Shown: piece by piece, positions 6,178 through 13,016 of the stretch
How the letters are laid out: each line of letters starts with the position of its first letter
Numbering within the stretch: the first letter of the stretch is position 1
Source: a virus
Reading direction: 5' to 3' (one strand)
Length of the DNA stretch: 20,126 bases
Virus record (IMG/VR): IMGVR_UViG_3300030419_003536
Coordinates: 5,830-25,955 of that record
Notes under the pieces: generated by a model
The model's database searches: none
Told to the model about the DNA's origin: nothing
The model's input: the letters and a program-made list of their open reading frames with translations, nothing else
Translations under genes and position numbers: made by a program

Positions 6178-7404
6178 ATGAACGATCTATTAAAAGAAGC
6201 AATCGCTGATGCTAAAGCTGTTAGAAAAACTGCTCTTGCAAATGCTAAACTTGCTCTTGAAGAAGCTTTCACTCCAAAACTTCAATCTATGCTATCTGCA
6301 AAAATCCGTGAGGAAGCAGAGTATGATGAAATGGATGAAGCCGAAATGGAAGACGAAATGGAAGAAGGCGGAATTAGCCTTGGACCATCAATGGAATGGG
6401 AAGAAGGCGGAGTAATGCCTGATGAACCAGTAGCTGAAATGGAGGACGAAGAAATGGCAATGGAAGATGAAGAAATGATGGACGAACCTGTTGATGAGGT
6501 TGGTGACATCAATGTTCCAGACGCAAGTGTTAACGTATCTGGTAACACTCTTTCTGCAGGAGAAGAAGACATGATGGATGATGAAATGGAAGAAAATCTT
6601 GACCAAGACGTACCAGCTGAAGAAGCTGATGTAGCTGTAAACCCTACAGTCGAGGAAGATGATCTTGAATTAGAATCAATTATCAAAGAGCTTGAAGATG
6701 AAATCGAAGAAGACGAAATGGAAGAACCTGAAATTTCTGAATCTAACGACCACTCTTCAGAAATCGGTACTAGCGATAACAAACAACCTGCTACTGCAGC
6801 ATCTGATGACAACACTGATGATCCAGAAGGAACTGGTGTTGATACATTAGCAGAATCTGAAGATGGCATGGAAGGTGAATCTGAAACTTTAGACACTTTA
6901 ACTGAAGAAGATGAAGAAGAAACTGTAACTGAGGAAGAAGAAATCGACTTAGAAGAAGTTATTCGATCTTTACGAGAAGAAGAAGAAGAATTAGAAGAAT
7001 CTGAAGACGGTATGGAAGGTGAATCTGAAACGATTAACAACCTTACTGAAAAACTTAAAGAATCTTACTCAGTAGTAAAATTCTTAAGAAGTAAAATCAA
7101 TGAAGTTAATTTACTAAACGCTAAATTGTTATTTACTAACAAATTATTTAGAAATGGTAACTTAACAGAAGGACAGAAGTTAAAAGTTATAGAAACTTTT
7201 GACAGAGCAAAATCAACTAGAGAAGTTAAATTAGTTTACACTACTTTAGCAGAATCTACAATTGCGCCTAGAAAAACAAAAAAAGCTGTTAGAGAAGGAT
7301 TTGCATCTAAACGAGTTGCATCAACAAGACCTTCAAAAGCAGTAATTAATGAAGGTGCTGATTTAGCTCAAAGATTTAAGAAATTAGCCGGATTAATCAA
7401 ATAG
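6178..7404 (+). CDS. 22: Prohead scaffold (core) protein (gp22-like)
   Basis: This is the internal scaffold of the T4-type prohead, on which the capsid protein assembles and which gp21 later degrades. It has 408 residues against 269 in T4. The N-terminal helix (about 1-45, MNDLLKEAIADAKAVRKTAL) is followed by a very acidic, Met-rich low-complexity region (about 45-285) full of DEMEE-type runs. The C-terminal helical domain (about 290-408) contains LKESYSVVKFLRSKINEVN and ends QRFKKLAGLIK. The block ESEDGMEGESET occurs twice (about residues 226-237 and 274-285). Identification rests on position (21-22-23 order), composition and C-terminal style. SD TAGAGGAG is strong, and its stop overlaps the SD of gp23 (TAGGAGA), so the two genes are co-transcribed. 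Leucine codon use shifts from CTT to TTA along the gene. Confidence 0.82.
   Translation: MNDLLKEAIADAKAVRKTALANAKLALEEAFTPKLQSMLSAKIREEAEYDEMDEAEMEDEMEEGGISLGPSMEWEEGGVMPDEPVAEMEDEEMAMEDEEMMDEPVDEVGDINVPDASVNVSGNTLSAGEEDMMDDEMEENLDQDVPAEEADVAVNPTVEEDDLELESIIKELEDEIEEDEMEEPEISESNDHSSEIGTSDNKQPATAASDDNTDDPEGTGVDTLAESEDGMEGESETLDTLTEEDEEETVTEEEEIDLEEVIRSLREEEEELEESEDGMEGESETINNLTEKLKESYSVVKFLRSKINEVNLLNAKLLFTNKLFRNGNLTEGQKLKVIETFDRAKSTREVKLVYTTLAESTIAPRKTKKAVREGFASKRVASTRPSKAVINEGADLAQRFKKLAGLIK
6853..7031 (+). repeat. Direct repeat inside gp22
   Basis: Two 35-nt copies, 6853-6887 and 6997-7031, start 144 nt apart and differ at only two synonymous third positions. Both encode ESEDGMEGESET. The near-identity at DNA level within otherwise divergent acidic sequence points to a recent duplication or ongoing recombination in the scaffold gene. 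Confidence 0.85.
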
Positions 7405-7416
7405 GAGATAAGAACA

Positions 7417-9165
7417 ATGGCAAAACAAACTACTGTTGGAAGTATCTTAGCTAATACTAGTAATACTCACAAAGCACAATTATCTGAAACAAAAGGTATT
7501 GTAACAAAGTGGAATAGAACTGGTTTATTAGAAGGACTAGACAACGAATACGAAAAGCATGGTATGGCTATATTATTAGAAAACCAAGCTAAACAACTTA
7601 TCGACGAAGCATCAAGAACAGGTACATCATCTAACTCGGAAGAGTGGTCAGGTGTTGCACTACCATTAGTTCGACGAGTATTCGCCGAGATCGCTGCAAA
7701 AGAATTTGTAAGCGTTCAACCAATGAATCTACCATCAGGTCTGATTTTCTACTTGGATTACAAGTATGGAACTGACAACGGTACTGGATTCATAACAAAT
7801 TCAGGTAAAGACTCTCAGAGAGATTCTGTATTTGGTGAAACTGACCAAGTTGGTGATCCAACACAAGGTCTTTATGGAGCAGGACGATATGGTTACTCAG
7901 TAAACTTTGCATCATCATCAGCTGACTTAACTGCATCTACTGGTTCATTAACATCTGAAATGTATAACCACAATACTGCGTTCTCACAATCATATGCAGG
8001 TCAATTCCACGGTGGTGGATCTGGCGCAGGTGATCCAAAAGCAAACAGAGTACATTATATATTAATGGCACTTTCTGAAGTAAGAGAGCAAGATGTATCT
8101 GCAGCAAACTATGACTTAGACTCAGTTAAATCATGGAATGTAACAAATGCAAGCTACGATAACCAAACTGACGCAAATGGTGTTGGTACTGGTGGTCTTT
8201 GGATATTCAAAGAGTTTACTACATTATGTAATTCAGCAGGAACAGAAGTAGCTAAAGATGACGCAACTCACGTTAGATTTATCGCATCTGGTTCAGGTGT
8301 AACAACTGCTGTTGATGATGTGTATAAAGTTTACTATCAAAAAGCACCAACTTCAACTACAAGAGGTGACTTTGAGGATGGTAGAGAAGGTAGACCAAGC
8401 GCAACTGATAACTTAGCAATTCCAGAAATTAACTTGGAAATGAAATCTATTGCTATAGTTGCTAAAACACGTAAGCTAAAAGCTATATGGACTCCAGAGT
8501 TCGCGCAAGACTTAAACGCTTACCATTCAATCGATGCAGAAGCAGAATTAACTTCTATGTTATCTGAATATATCTCTCAAGAGATTGACTTAGAAATCTT
8601 AGACATGTTAATGAACAATGCATTAGTTGAAGAAAATTGGTCAGTAACTACTGGTGAAAAGTATGATGGTAATAATGTATGGGCAACTGCTAACACAGGT
8701 GAAGCATACAACCAAGGTACTTGGTTCCAAACTTTAGGTACTAAAATCCAAAAAGTTTCGAACAAAATTCACCAAAAAACAATGCGAGGTGGTGCTAACT
8801 GGTTAGTATGTTCTCCAGACGTTGCAACAATCTTAGAATCTATTCCAGGATATGCTGCTGATACTGATGGAAACAAAGCATCATTTGCAATGGGTGTACA
8901 GAAAGTAGGACAATTAAATAACAGATTTACTGTTTACAAAAATCCTTACATTACTGCTAATACTATTTTAATGGGCTTTAGAGGTTCACAATTCTTGGAA
9001 ACTGGTGCTGTATACGCTCCATATGTTCCACTAATCATGACTCCTCTAGTTTACGATCCTACAAACTTCACTCCAAGAAAAGGTGTGATGACGCGTTACG
9101 CGAAAAAGATCGTTAGACCAGAATTCTATGGTAAGATCAACGTAAGAGGATTACATACTCTGTAA
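7417..9165 (+). CDS. 23: Major capsid protein precursor (gp23-like)
   Basis: This is the main shell protein of the head. It has 582 residues against 521 in T4. The family block LVRRVFAEIAAKEFVSVQPM followed by NLPSGLIFYLDYKYG (about residues 86-121) matches the T4 stretch with VQPMNSPTGQVFALR. Other typical parts are the central IPEINLEMKSIAIVAKTRKL, WTPEFAQDLNAYHSIDAEAEL and the C-terminal RGVMTRY-like segment KGVMTRYAKKIVRPEFYGKI. A gp21 cleavage site of the (I/L)xE type is visible as IDE at residues 62-64 followed by Ala65, almost exactly where T4 gp23 is cut (after Glu65), so the mature protein would start at Ala65. Codons ending in C (AAC, TTC, GAC, ATC) look commoner than in the fibre gene, as expected for high expression. 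A strong terminator follows. Confidence 0.93.
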   Translation: MAKQTTVGSILANTSNTHKAQLSETKGIVTKWNRTGLLEGLDNEYEKHGMAILLENQAKQLIDEASRTGTSSNSEEWSGVALPLVRRVFAEIAAKEFVSVQPMNLPSGLIFYLDYKYGTDNGTGFITNSGKDSQRDSVFGETDQVGDPTQGLYGAGRYGYSVNFASSSADLTASTGSLTSEMYNHNTAFSQSYAGQFHGGGSGAGDPKANRVHYILMALSEVREQDVSAANYDLDSVKSWNVTNASYDNQTDANGVGTGGLWIFKEFTTLCNSAGTEVAKDDATHVRFIASGSGVTTAVDDVYKVYYQKAPTSTTRGDFEDGREGRPSATDNLAIPEINLEMKSIAIVAKTRKLKAIWTPEFAQDLNAYHSIDAEAELTSMLSEYISQEIDLEILDMLMNNALVEENWSVTTGEKYDGNNVWATANTGEAYNQGTWFQTLGTKIQKVSNKIHQKTMRGGANWLVCSPDVATILESIPGYAADTDGNKASFAMGVQKVGQLNNRFTVYKNPYITANTILMGFRGSQFLETGAVYAPYVPLIMTPLVYDPTNFTPRKGVMTRYAKKIVRPEFYGKINVRGLHTL

Positions 9166-9187
9166 TAATCTTTATTGATTACATATT

Positions 9188-9221
9188 AAAAAGACCTCAA
9201 TTTTTTGAGGTCTTTTTTTTT
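9188..9221 (+). terminator. Strong Rho-independent terminator after gp23
   Basis: AAAAAGACCTCAA (9188-9200) pairs with TTGAGGTCTTTTT (9205-9217) around the loop TTTT, followed by a continued T run to 9221. The perfect 13-pair arms include the U tract and could in principle also act from the opposite strand. It ends the scaffold/capsid transcript. Confidence 0.92.
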
Positions 9222-9250
9222 GGTTCTTAACTGATAGCACTACTTATATA
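9220..9250 (+). promoter_or_regulatory. Candidate promoter before phoH
   Basis: TTGGTTCTTAAC (9220-9231) matches TTGGTTCCTAAC before bS21 (5561-5572) at 11 of 12 positions. TTATAT at 9244-9249 lies 18 nt after TTGGTT and could serve as -10. A promoter is expected between the terminator and this gene. The boxes are weak and AT-rich. Confidence 0.3.
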
Positions 9251-9270
9251 AAAGTTTTAGGAGATAATAA

Positions 9271-9933
9271 ATGTACAAAGACCGACCAAAAAATAACAAA
9301 AAAGGTTATCGTTTCAAATTATCATTAACCCAAGAACAAAAGCAAGCCAAAGCAGAAATTTTAGAAAACGATGTGTCAGTAATAATAGGAAAAGCTGGTT
9401 CTGGAAAAACTCTACTTGCATGTCAAATAGCATTACAAGCTCTATTAGATAAAGATGTTAATAGATTAATAATAACGAGGCCAACTATATCTAAAGAAGA
9501 TATAGGACACTTACCGGGAAACATAAAAGAAAAAATGGATCCATGGGTAGCACCGATATATGGAAACATGTATCAACTTTTACGTAAAGAAAGGATAGAC
9601 GAATTCGTAGCTAGAGAGCAGATAGAAATAGTACCAGTTAGTTATATGCGAGGTAGAACATTTACTAATTCAGTTGTAATTGTAGATGAGTGTCAAAATT
9701 TAGACAACGCACAAACTTTAATGATATTGCAAAGAATAGGGGTAGATTCTAAAATGTTCTTTTGTGGAGATGTAGGTCAGGTTGATCTAAAAAGGCAGAG
9801 AGATAGTGGACTTTCGTTTTTATCGTCTATAAATAATGTAAAAGGAATACATACAGTTGAGCTATTAGAAAATTATCGACACCCGATTCTTAAAGATCTA
9901 CTAGAAGTATATAAAAACTTCCCTTCTTCTTAA
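9271..9933 (+). CDS. phoH: PhoH-like P-loop ATPase
   Basis: A PhoH-family nucleotide-binding protein, cytoplasmic, widely carried by marine phages as an auxiliary gene; its role in infection is unresolved. The 220 residues are the compact phage form. Visible are Walker A GKAGSGKT (residues 40-47), the TRPTISKEDIGHLPG segment (69-83, the PhoH hallmark), PWVAPIYGNM (91-100), Walker B VVIVDECQN (135-143), the sensor-like FFCGDVGQVDLKRQ (164-176) and an ENYRHP arginine segment near 200-205. SD AGGAG precedes ATG 9271. It sits between a strong terminator and the junction element at 9941, inserted between capsid and neck genes, so it may be expressed separately. A nucleic-acid-related ATPase function is inferred from relatives; ATP binding is well supported by the motifs. 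Confidence 0.93.
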   Translation: MYKDRPKNNKKGYRFKLSLTQEQKQAKAEILENDVSVIIGKAGSGKTLLACQIALQALLDKDVNRLIITRPTISKEDIGHLPGNIKEKMDPWVAPIYGNMYQLLRKERIDEFVAREQIEIVPVSYMRGRTFTNSVVIVDECQNLDNAQTLMILQRIGVDSKMFFCGDVGQVDLKRQRDSGLSFLSSINNVKGIHTVELLENYRHPILKDLLEVYKNFPSS

Positions 9934-9940
9934 AGTTTTC

Positions 9941-9964
9941 CATATTTATATATGATAAACTATA
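9941..9964 (+). promoter_or_regulatory. Recurrent junction element, copy 2
   Basis: CATATTTATATATGAT (9941-9956) followed by AAACTATA, starting 8 nt after the phoH stop and 45 nt before the next ATG. It contains an inverted repeat CATAT, loop TTAT, ATATG, extended after a 2x2 internal loop by AGTTT (9934-9938) with AAACT (9957-9961). It also contains TATGAT, a possible -10 box. Copies 1 and 3 match it at 15 of the 16 core positions. Confidence 0.5.
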
Positions 9965-9985
9965 ATCATTTTTTAAGGGAATTTT

Positions 9986-10387
9986 ATGGCAGCTGGAAAT
10001 TATACATTTACAATTGAACAAGGAGCAACCACAGATTTTGAAATTCAGTATAAAGACTCTGGATCAAATGCAATAGATTTAAGTGGTCAATATGCAGAAA
10101 TGCGCATACGAACTACATACGGTGGAACAGCGCTAGCAACGTTAACATCTAGTATGGGAGCTACTAATTTATCTTATACAAAACATTCTGGTTCTTCATT
10201 TTTAAGTATATCAGGAAGTGATTTATCAACACCAATTGCATCAGGTTCTATTGGAGTATATATAGGACATACTTTAACAGATGCGTTTACATTTGATAAA
10301 GCTTATTACGACGTAGAATTAACGAATGGTCATGCAAGAACGCGAATACTTCAAGGAAAGGTTAAATTGAGTAAAGATATAACATAG
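9986..10387 (+). CDS. Small beta-rich virion-type protein
   Basis: A 133-residue protein that reads as a beta-sandwich: alternating hydrophobic strands (YTFTIEQGATTDFEIQY, QYAEMRIRTTY, SGSIGVYIG, AYYDVELTNG) and a conserved-looking C-terminal strand pair ending RTRILQGKVKLSKDIT. This arrangement (opening strand with a polar loop, DLSG turn, then YDVELT and LQGKVKLS) resembles Ig-like or BppU-N-like domains that serve as small adaptor or decoration modules in phage virions; the resemblance is by eye. There is no signal peptide or catalytic motif. SD AAGGGA precedes the ATG. It opens the neck gene block, 12 nt before the gp13-like gene, suggesting a structural role at the head-neck or tail. Confidence 0.75.
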   Translation: MAAGNYTFTIEQGATTDFEIQYKDSGSNAIDLSGQYAEMRIRTTYGGTALATLTSSMGATNLSYTKHSGSSFLSISGSDLSTPIASGSIGVYIGHTLTDAFTFDKAYYDVELTNGHARTRILQGKVKLSKDIT

Positions 10388-10399
10388 AGAGGATAATAA

Positions 10400-11569
10400 A
10401 TGGCACGATTAAATATACCAATATGGCCCGGTTCAGGATCATTTTTTCCAGGAGATACACCTTTTGGATTATATGATACTGATACTGTATTTCAAAGTGA
10501 CGCTGATAAAGTAGCAGATTTCGCTGCACAAAAACTTGGATATCCTATAACTGATATTGAATTGCAAGCAAATCAATTCTTTGCTTGTTTTGAAGAAGCT
10601 ACTACTGAGTATAGTGCACAAGTAAATCAATTTCGAATTCGAGAAACAATGTTAGATGTAAAAGGATATTCTACAGGAAGTTCATTTACAGGAAGAGAAA
10701 TAGTATCAACATTAGGTCCTGAAATTTCAATAGCAGAAAATTATGGAACAGAAGCTGGATCTGGTGGAAATGTATCTTATAAATCTGGATCTATTACATT
10801 ATCTAAAGATCAACAAGATTATAATTTGCAAACATTATGGGCAAATGTGAGTGAGAGTAGTAAACGTATTGTAGTAACAAAAGTACATAATGAAGCAACT
10901 CCAGCTATAACTAGATTTTTTGATCCTTATGTAGGTACAGGTGTAGGCTCTCAACAAATGTTAGATGGATTTGGTTGGGGAAATTATTCACCAGGAATTA
11001 GTTTCTTACTCATGCCTGTTTTTGCAGATGCGTTGAGAATACAAGCAATTGAATTTAATGATCAAATTCGAAAATCTCAGTGGAGTTTTCAATTACGTAA
11101 TAATGAATTAAAAATATTCCCAAGACCAACGACAAGTGGTGAAAAATTATGGTTCGAATATTATGTAGAAGCTGATAGAAATGATCCATTACGAACAGGT
11201 GATCACGGAGCAGATGGAGCTGGAGTAATTAGTGATTATAGTAATGTACCATTAACTAATTTAACATATAAAGAAATTAATAGTGTTGGTAAGCAGTGGA
11301 TATGGAAATATGCAGCTGCGTTGTCAAAAGAATTATTAGGAGCTGTACGTAGCAAATATGCTTCAATTCCAATACCAAATTCTGAGGTTAGTTTAGATGG
11401 GGCAACCTTAAAATCAGAAGCAGCAACAGAAAAAGAATATCTAATTACTCAATTAAGAGAAACATTAGAAGCAACAAGTAGACAAAAACAATTAGAAATG
11501 AAACGTGAAGAATCAGAAAATCTTCAACAATCACTTAATCGTGTACCGTTAAAAATTTATGTAGGGTAA
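10400..11569 (+). CDS. 13: Neck protein (gp13-like)
   Basis: This is probably the neck protein that, with gp14, closes the filled head and readies it for tail attachment. It has 389 residues against 309 in T4. The diagnostic part is VADFAAQKLGYPITDIELQ followed by NQFFACFEEATTEYSAQVNQF (about residues 38-77), typical of the gp13-type N-terminal helical segment. Farther on, DALRIQAIEFNDQIRKSQW and LKIFPRPTTSGEKLWFEYYVEAD resemble the strand-rich end of that family. The last 60 residues are charged helices (KEYLITQLRETLEATSRQ). SD GAGAGGA precedes the ATG. It is followed after 2 nt by the gp14-like and then the gp15-like gene, the T4 order 13-14-15, which is the strongest support. Sequence similarity to T4 itself is low. 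Confidence 0.68.
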   Translation: MARLNIPIWPGSGSFFPGDTPFGLYDTDTVFQSDADKVADFAAQKLGYPITDIELQANQFFACFEEATTEYSAQVNQFRIRETMLDVKGYSTGSSFTGREIVSTLGPEISIAENYGTEAGSGGNVSYKSGSITLSKDQQDYNLQTLWANVSESSKRIVVTKVHNEATPAITRFFDPYVGTGVGSQQMLDGFGWGNYSPGISFLLMPVFADALRIQAIEFNDQIRKSQWSFQLRNNELKIFPRPTTSGEKLWFEYYVEADRNDPLRTGDHGADGAGVISDYSNVPLTNLTYKEINSVGKQWIWKYAAALSKELLGAVRSKYASIPIPNSEVSLDGATLKSEAATEKEYLITQLRETLEATSRQKQLEMKREESENLQQSLNRVPLKIYVG

Positions 11570-11571
11570 TT

Positions 11572-12096
11572 ATGCCATTATTTTCAGGAGCAAGAGACAT
11601 AAGTTTAATTGAAAAGCTAAATGAAGAACTCATAAATAGTGTTATTCAGACAGAAATATATTATTATAAATTGATTCTTGATGAAACAGATGATAATATA
11701 TATGGGGAAGGAATGGATAAGAGATATTATGCAGGCGTAAAATTGCCTAGTTTAATTGATAGAAGTAACCAAGCATATGTAGAAGAAGCCTATGGTGTAG
11801 ATTTACAACAACAAGCACTATTTGCTTTTTTAAGAAAAGAATTTACAAATAGAAGTTTAGTGCCAGAAGTTGGTGATATAATAGAATGGGATAAAGCGTA
11901 TTTTGAAATAGATTCTATGGTAGACAATCAAATGATTGGAGGCAAAGATCCTGACTACTCGTTAATAGGTCCAATGCACGGATCATCACATTCAATTATT
12001 TGTACTTGTCATATGACAAGAATGAGTAGATTAAATATTGAAGATGTACGTTATGGTGTTGATACACCTGATTATAATTTTCCAAAAGGGATATAA
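11572..12096 (+). CDS. 14: Neck protein (gp14-like)
   Basis: This is probably the second head-completion/neck protein. It has 174 residues, shorter than T4 gp14 (256). By eye it shares with T4 gp14 a Tyr-rich strand (QTEIYYYKLILDETDDNIYGE, beginning near residue 26; T4 has ECYYVPREYV and IFGED), a central block on a helix and strand (QALFAFLRKEFTNRSLVPEVG; T4 has PGLFKHQ and KEPKEGDLIYF), and EVGDIIEWDKAYFEIDSMV (T4 GDLIYFPMDNSLFEINWV), near residues 100-122. The long C-terminal part of T4 gp14 is missing. SD TAGGG lies inside the end of the gp13-like gene, 2 nt separate the genes, and translation is likely coupled. Confidence 0.66.
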   Translation: MPLFSGARDISLIEKLNEELINSVIQTEIYYYKLILDETDDNIYGEGMDKRYYAGVKLPSLIDRSNQAYVEEAYGVDLQQQALFAFLRKEFTNRSLVPEVGDIIEWDKAYFEIDSMVDNQMIGGKDPDYSLIGPMHGSSHSIICTCHMTRMSRLNIEDVRYGVDTPDYNFPKGI

Positions 12097-12099
12097 TAT

Positions 12100-12975
12100 A
12101 TGGCTAGAAAGACACCTATATCAACATTACAACGATTTCATCCAGCTGCTTTTAACCCATTAGAGAGTGCAGAACCTATATCTAATGCATTCAAAAAAGC
12201 TCCTAAATCTCCAAAAACAGTACGACGTGAAACACAGATTAGACGAGATGAAGATAAAGTAAAGGGTATAAGTATAACATTATATGATGTTGATTTTGCA
12301 ATTAAAAGGTATATTGAACAAACAATTAAGCCTGCTGTAGTTGAAAATGGTCGTAGAATACCAGTACCTGTGCAGTATGGATCACCAGAAAAATGGACAT
12401 CTATGCAAAAGCTAGCAGCGTTGAGAGATAATAGAGCAAAAGCTAATTTTCCATTAATTGTATATACACGAACAAATGTTTCAAAAAATAATGATTTACC
12501 TAAATTAACCGTTCTACCAGGTCGCGAAAGTCTAATGATGGATCATTTTGTAAATAGATACACAGAACTTAATAAATATGATAAATTTTCAACACTACAA
12601 AATAGGCAACCAAAACGAGAACGTTATTCTATGGTTATTCCAAATTTTGTTAATATTACTTACGAACTTCAATTATTTTGTGATTATATTGAACAAATAA
12701 ATGATATTAATGAAATGTTTTTAGATCATGAAGGAAGAGCTTGGGGAATCGAATATAGATTTATGGTGAGACAAGATAGTATGGATTTGAATACATCTGT
12801 ACCAAATGATGGAGATAGAGTAAACACTAGTACAATTGGACTTAATGTAAAGGCAGGGTTAATTTCAAAAGATAAAGATATGGCACCAACTACTGGTCGA
12901 AATGTAACTAGCTATAATGTTAAGTTTGGTACACGAGTAATAAATGATATTAATAAAATTGATGAAATTCTATAA
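12100..12975 (+). CDS. 15: Tail completion and sheath stabiliser protein (gp15-like)
   Basis: This is probably the terminator protein capping the tail tube and sheath where the tail joins the neck. It has 291 residues against 272 in T4. Shared pattern with T4 gp15: RIPVPVQYGSPEKWTSM (about residues 85-101; T4 has IRVPITYASKEHFMMK), a segment where a Pro gives way to strands, PNFVNITYELQLFCDYIEQIN (about 181-201; T4 has PIKMIYELSIFTRYEDDMFQI), and WGIEYRFMVRQDS. An N-terminal basic, probably disordered stretch (about 1-50) is extra. SD AAGGGA sits at the end of the preceding gene, 3 nt away. Completes the 13-14-15 block; the fibre gene follows after 41 nt carrying the recurrent junction element. 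Confidence 0.7.
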   Translation: MARKTPISTLQRFHPAAFNPLESAEPISNAFKKAPKSPKTVRRETQIRRDEDKVKGISITLYDVDFAIKRYIEQTIKPAVVENGRRIPVPVQYGSPEKWTSMQKLAALRDNRAKANFPLIVYTRTNVSKNNDLPKLTVLPGRESLMMDHFVNRYTELNKYDKFSTLQNRQPKRERYSMVIPNFVNITYELQLFCDYIEQINDINEMFLDHEGRAWGIEYRFMVRQDSMDLNTSVPNDGDRVNTSTIGLNVKAGLISKDKDMAPTTGRNVTSYNVKFGTRVINDINKIDEIL

Positions 12976-12979
12976 AAGT

Positions 12980-13004
12980 CATATTTATATAAGATAGACA
13001 ATAA
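12980..13004 (+). promoter_or_regulatory. Recurrent junction element, copy 3
   Basis: CATATTTATATAAGAT followed by AGACAATAATT, starting 5 nt after the gp15-like stop and 37 nt before the fibre ATG. It also forms a weaker hairpin with the same TTAT loop (GTCATAT against ATAAGAT, with one mismatch and a G-T pair). It would suit a promoter dedicated to the large fibre gene. Confidence 0.45.
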
Positions 13005-13016
13005 TTAGGGAAAACT

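Noticed and set aside
6209-6415. 68-codon + strand frame overlapping the start of gp22
   Set aside because: It lies wholly inside gp22 in another frame, is Lys/Leu-biased from shifted acidic codons, and has no separate SD.
6282-7040. Long minus-strand frame rich in serine opposite gp22
   Set aside because: It is the antisense of GAA/GAT-rich acidic codons (TTC, ATC, TCA read as Ser-type codons in that frame); low complexity and no ribosome site. The + strand gp22 explains the region.
9943-9950. TATAAATA late-promoter box on the minus strand (also at 12982-12989)
   Set aside because: The reverse complement of TATTTATA equals the T4 late box, but it would point away from every gene nearby; no minus-strand gene exists here. 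It is part of the AT-rich junction element instead.
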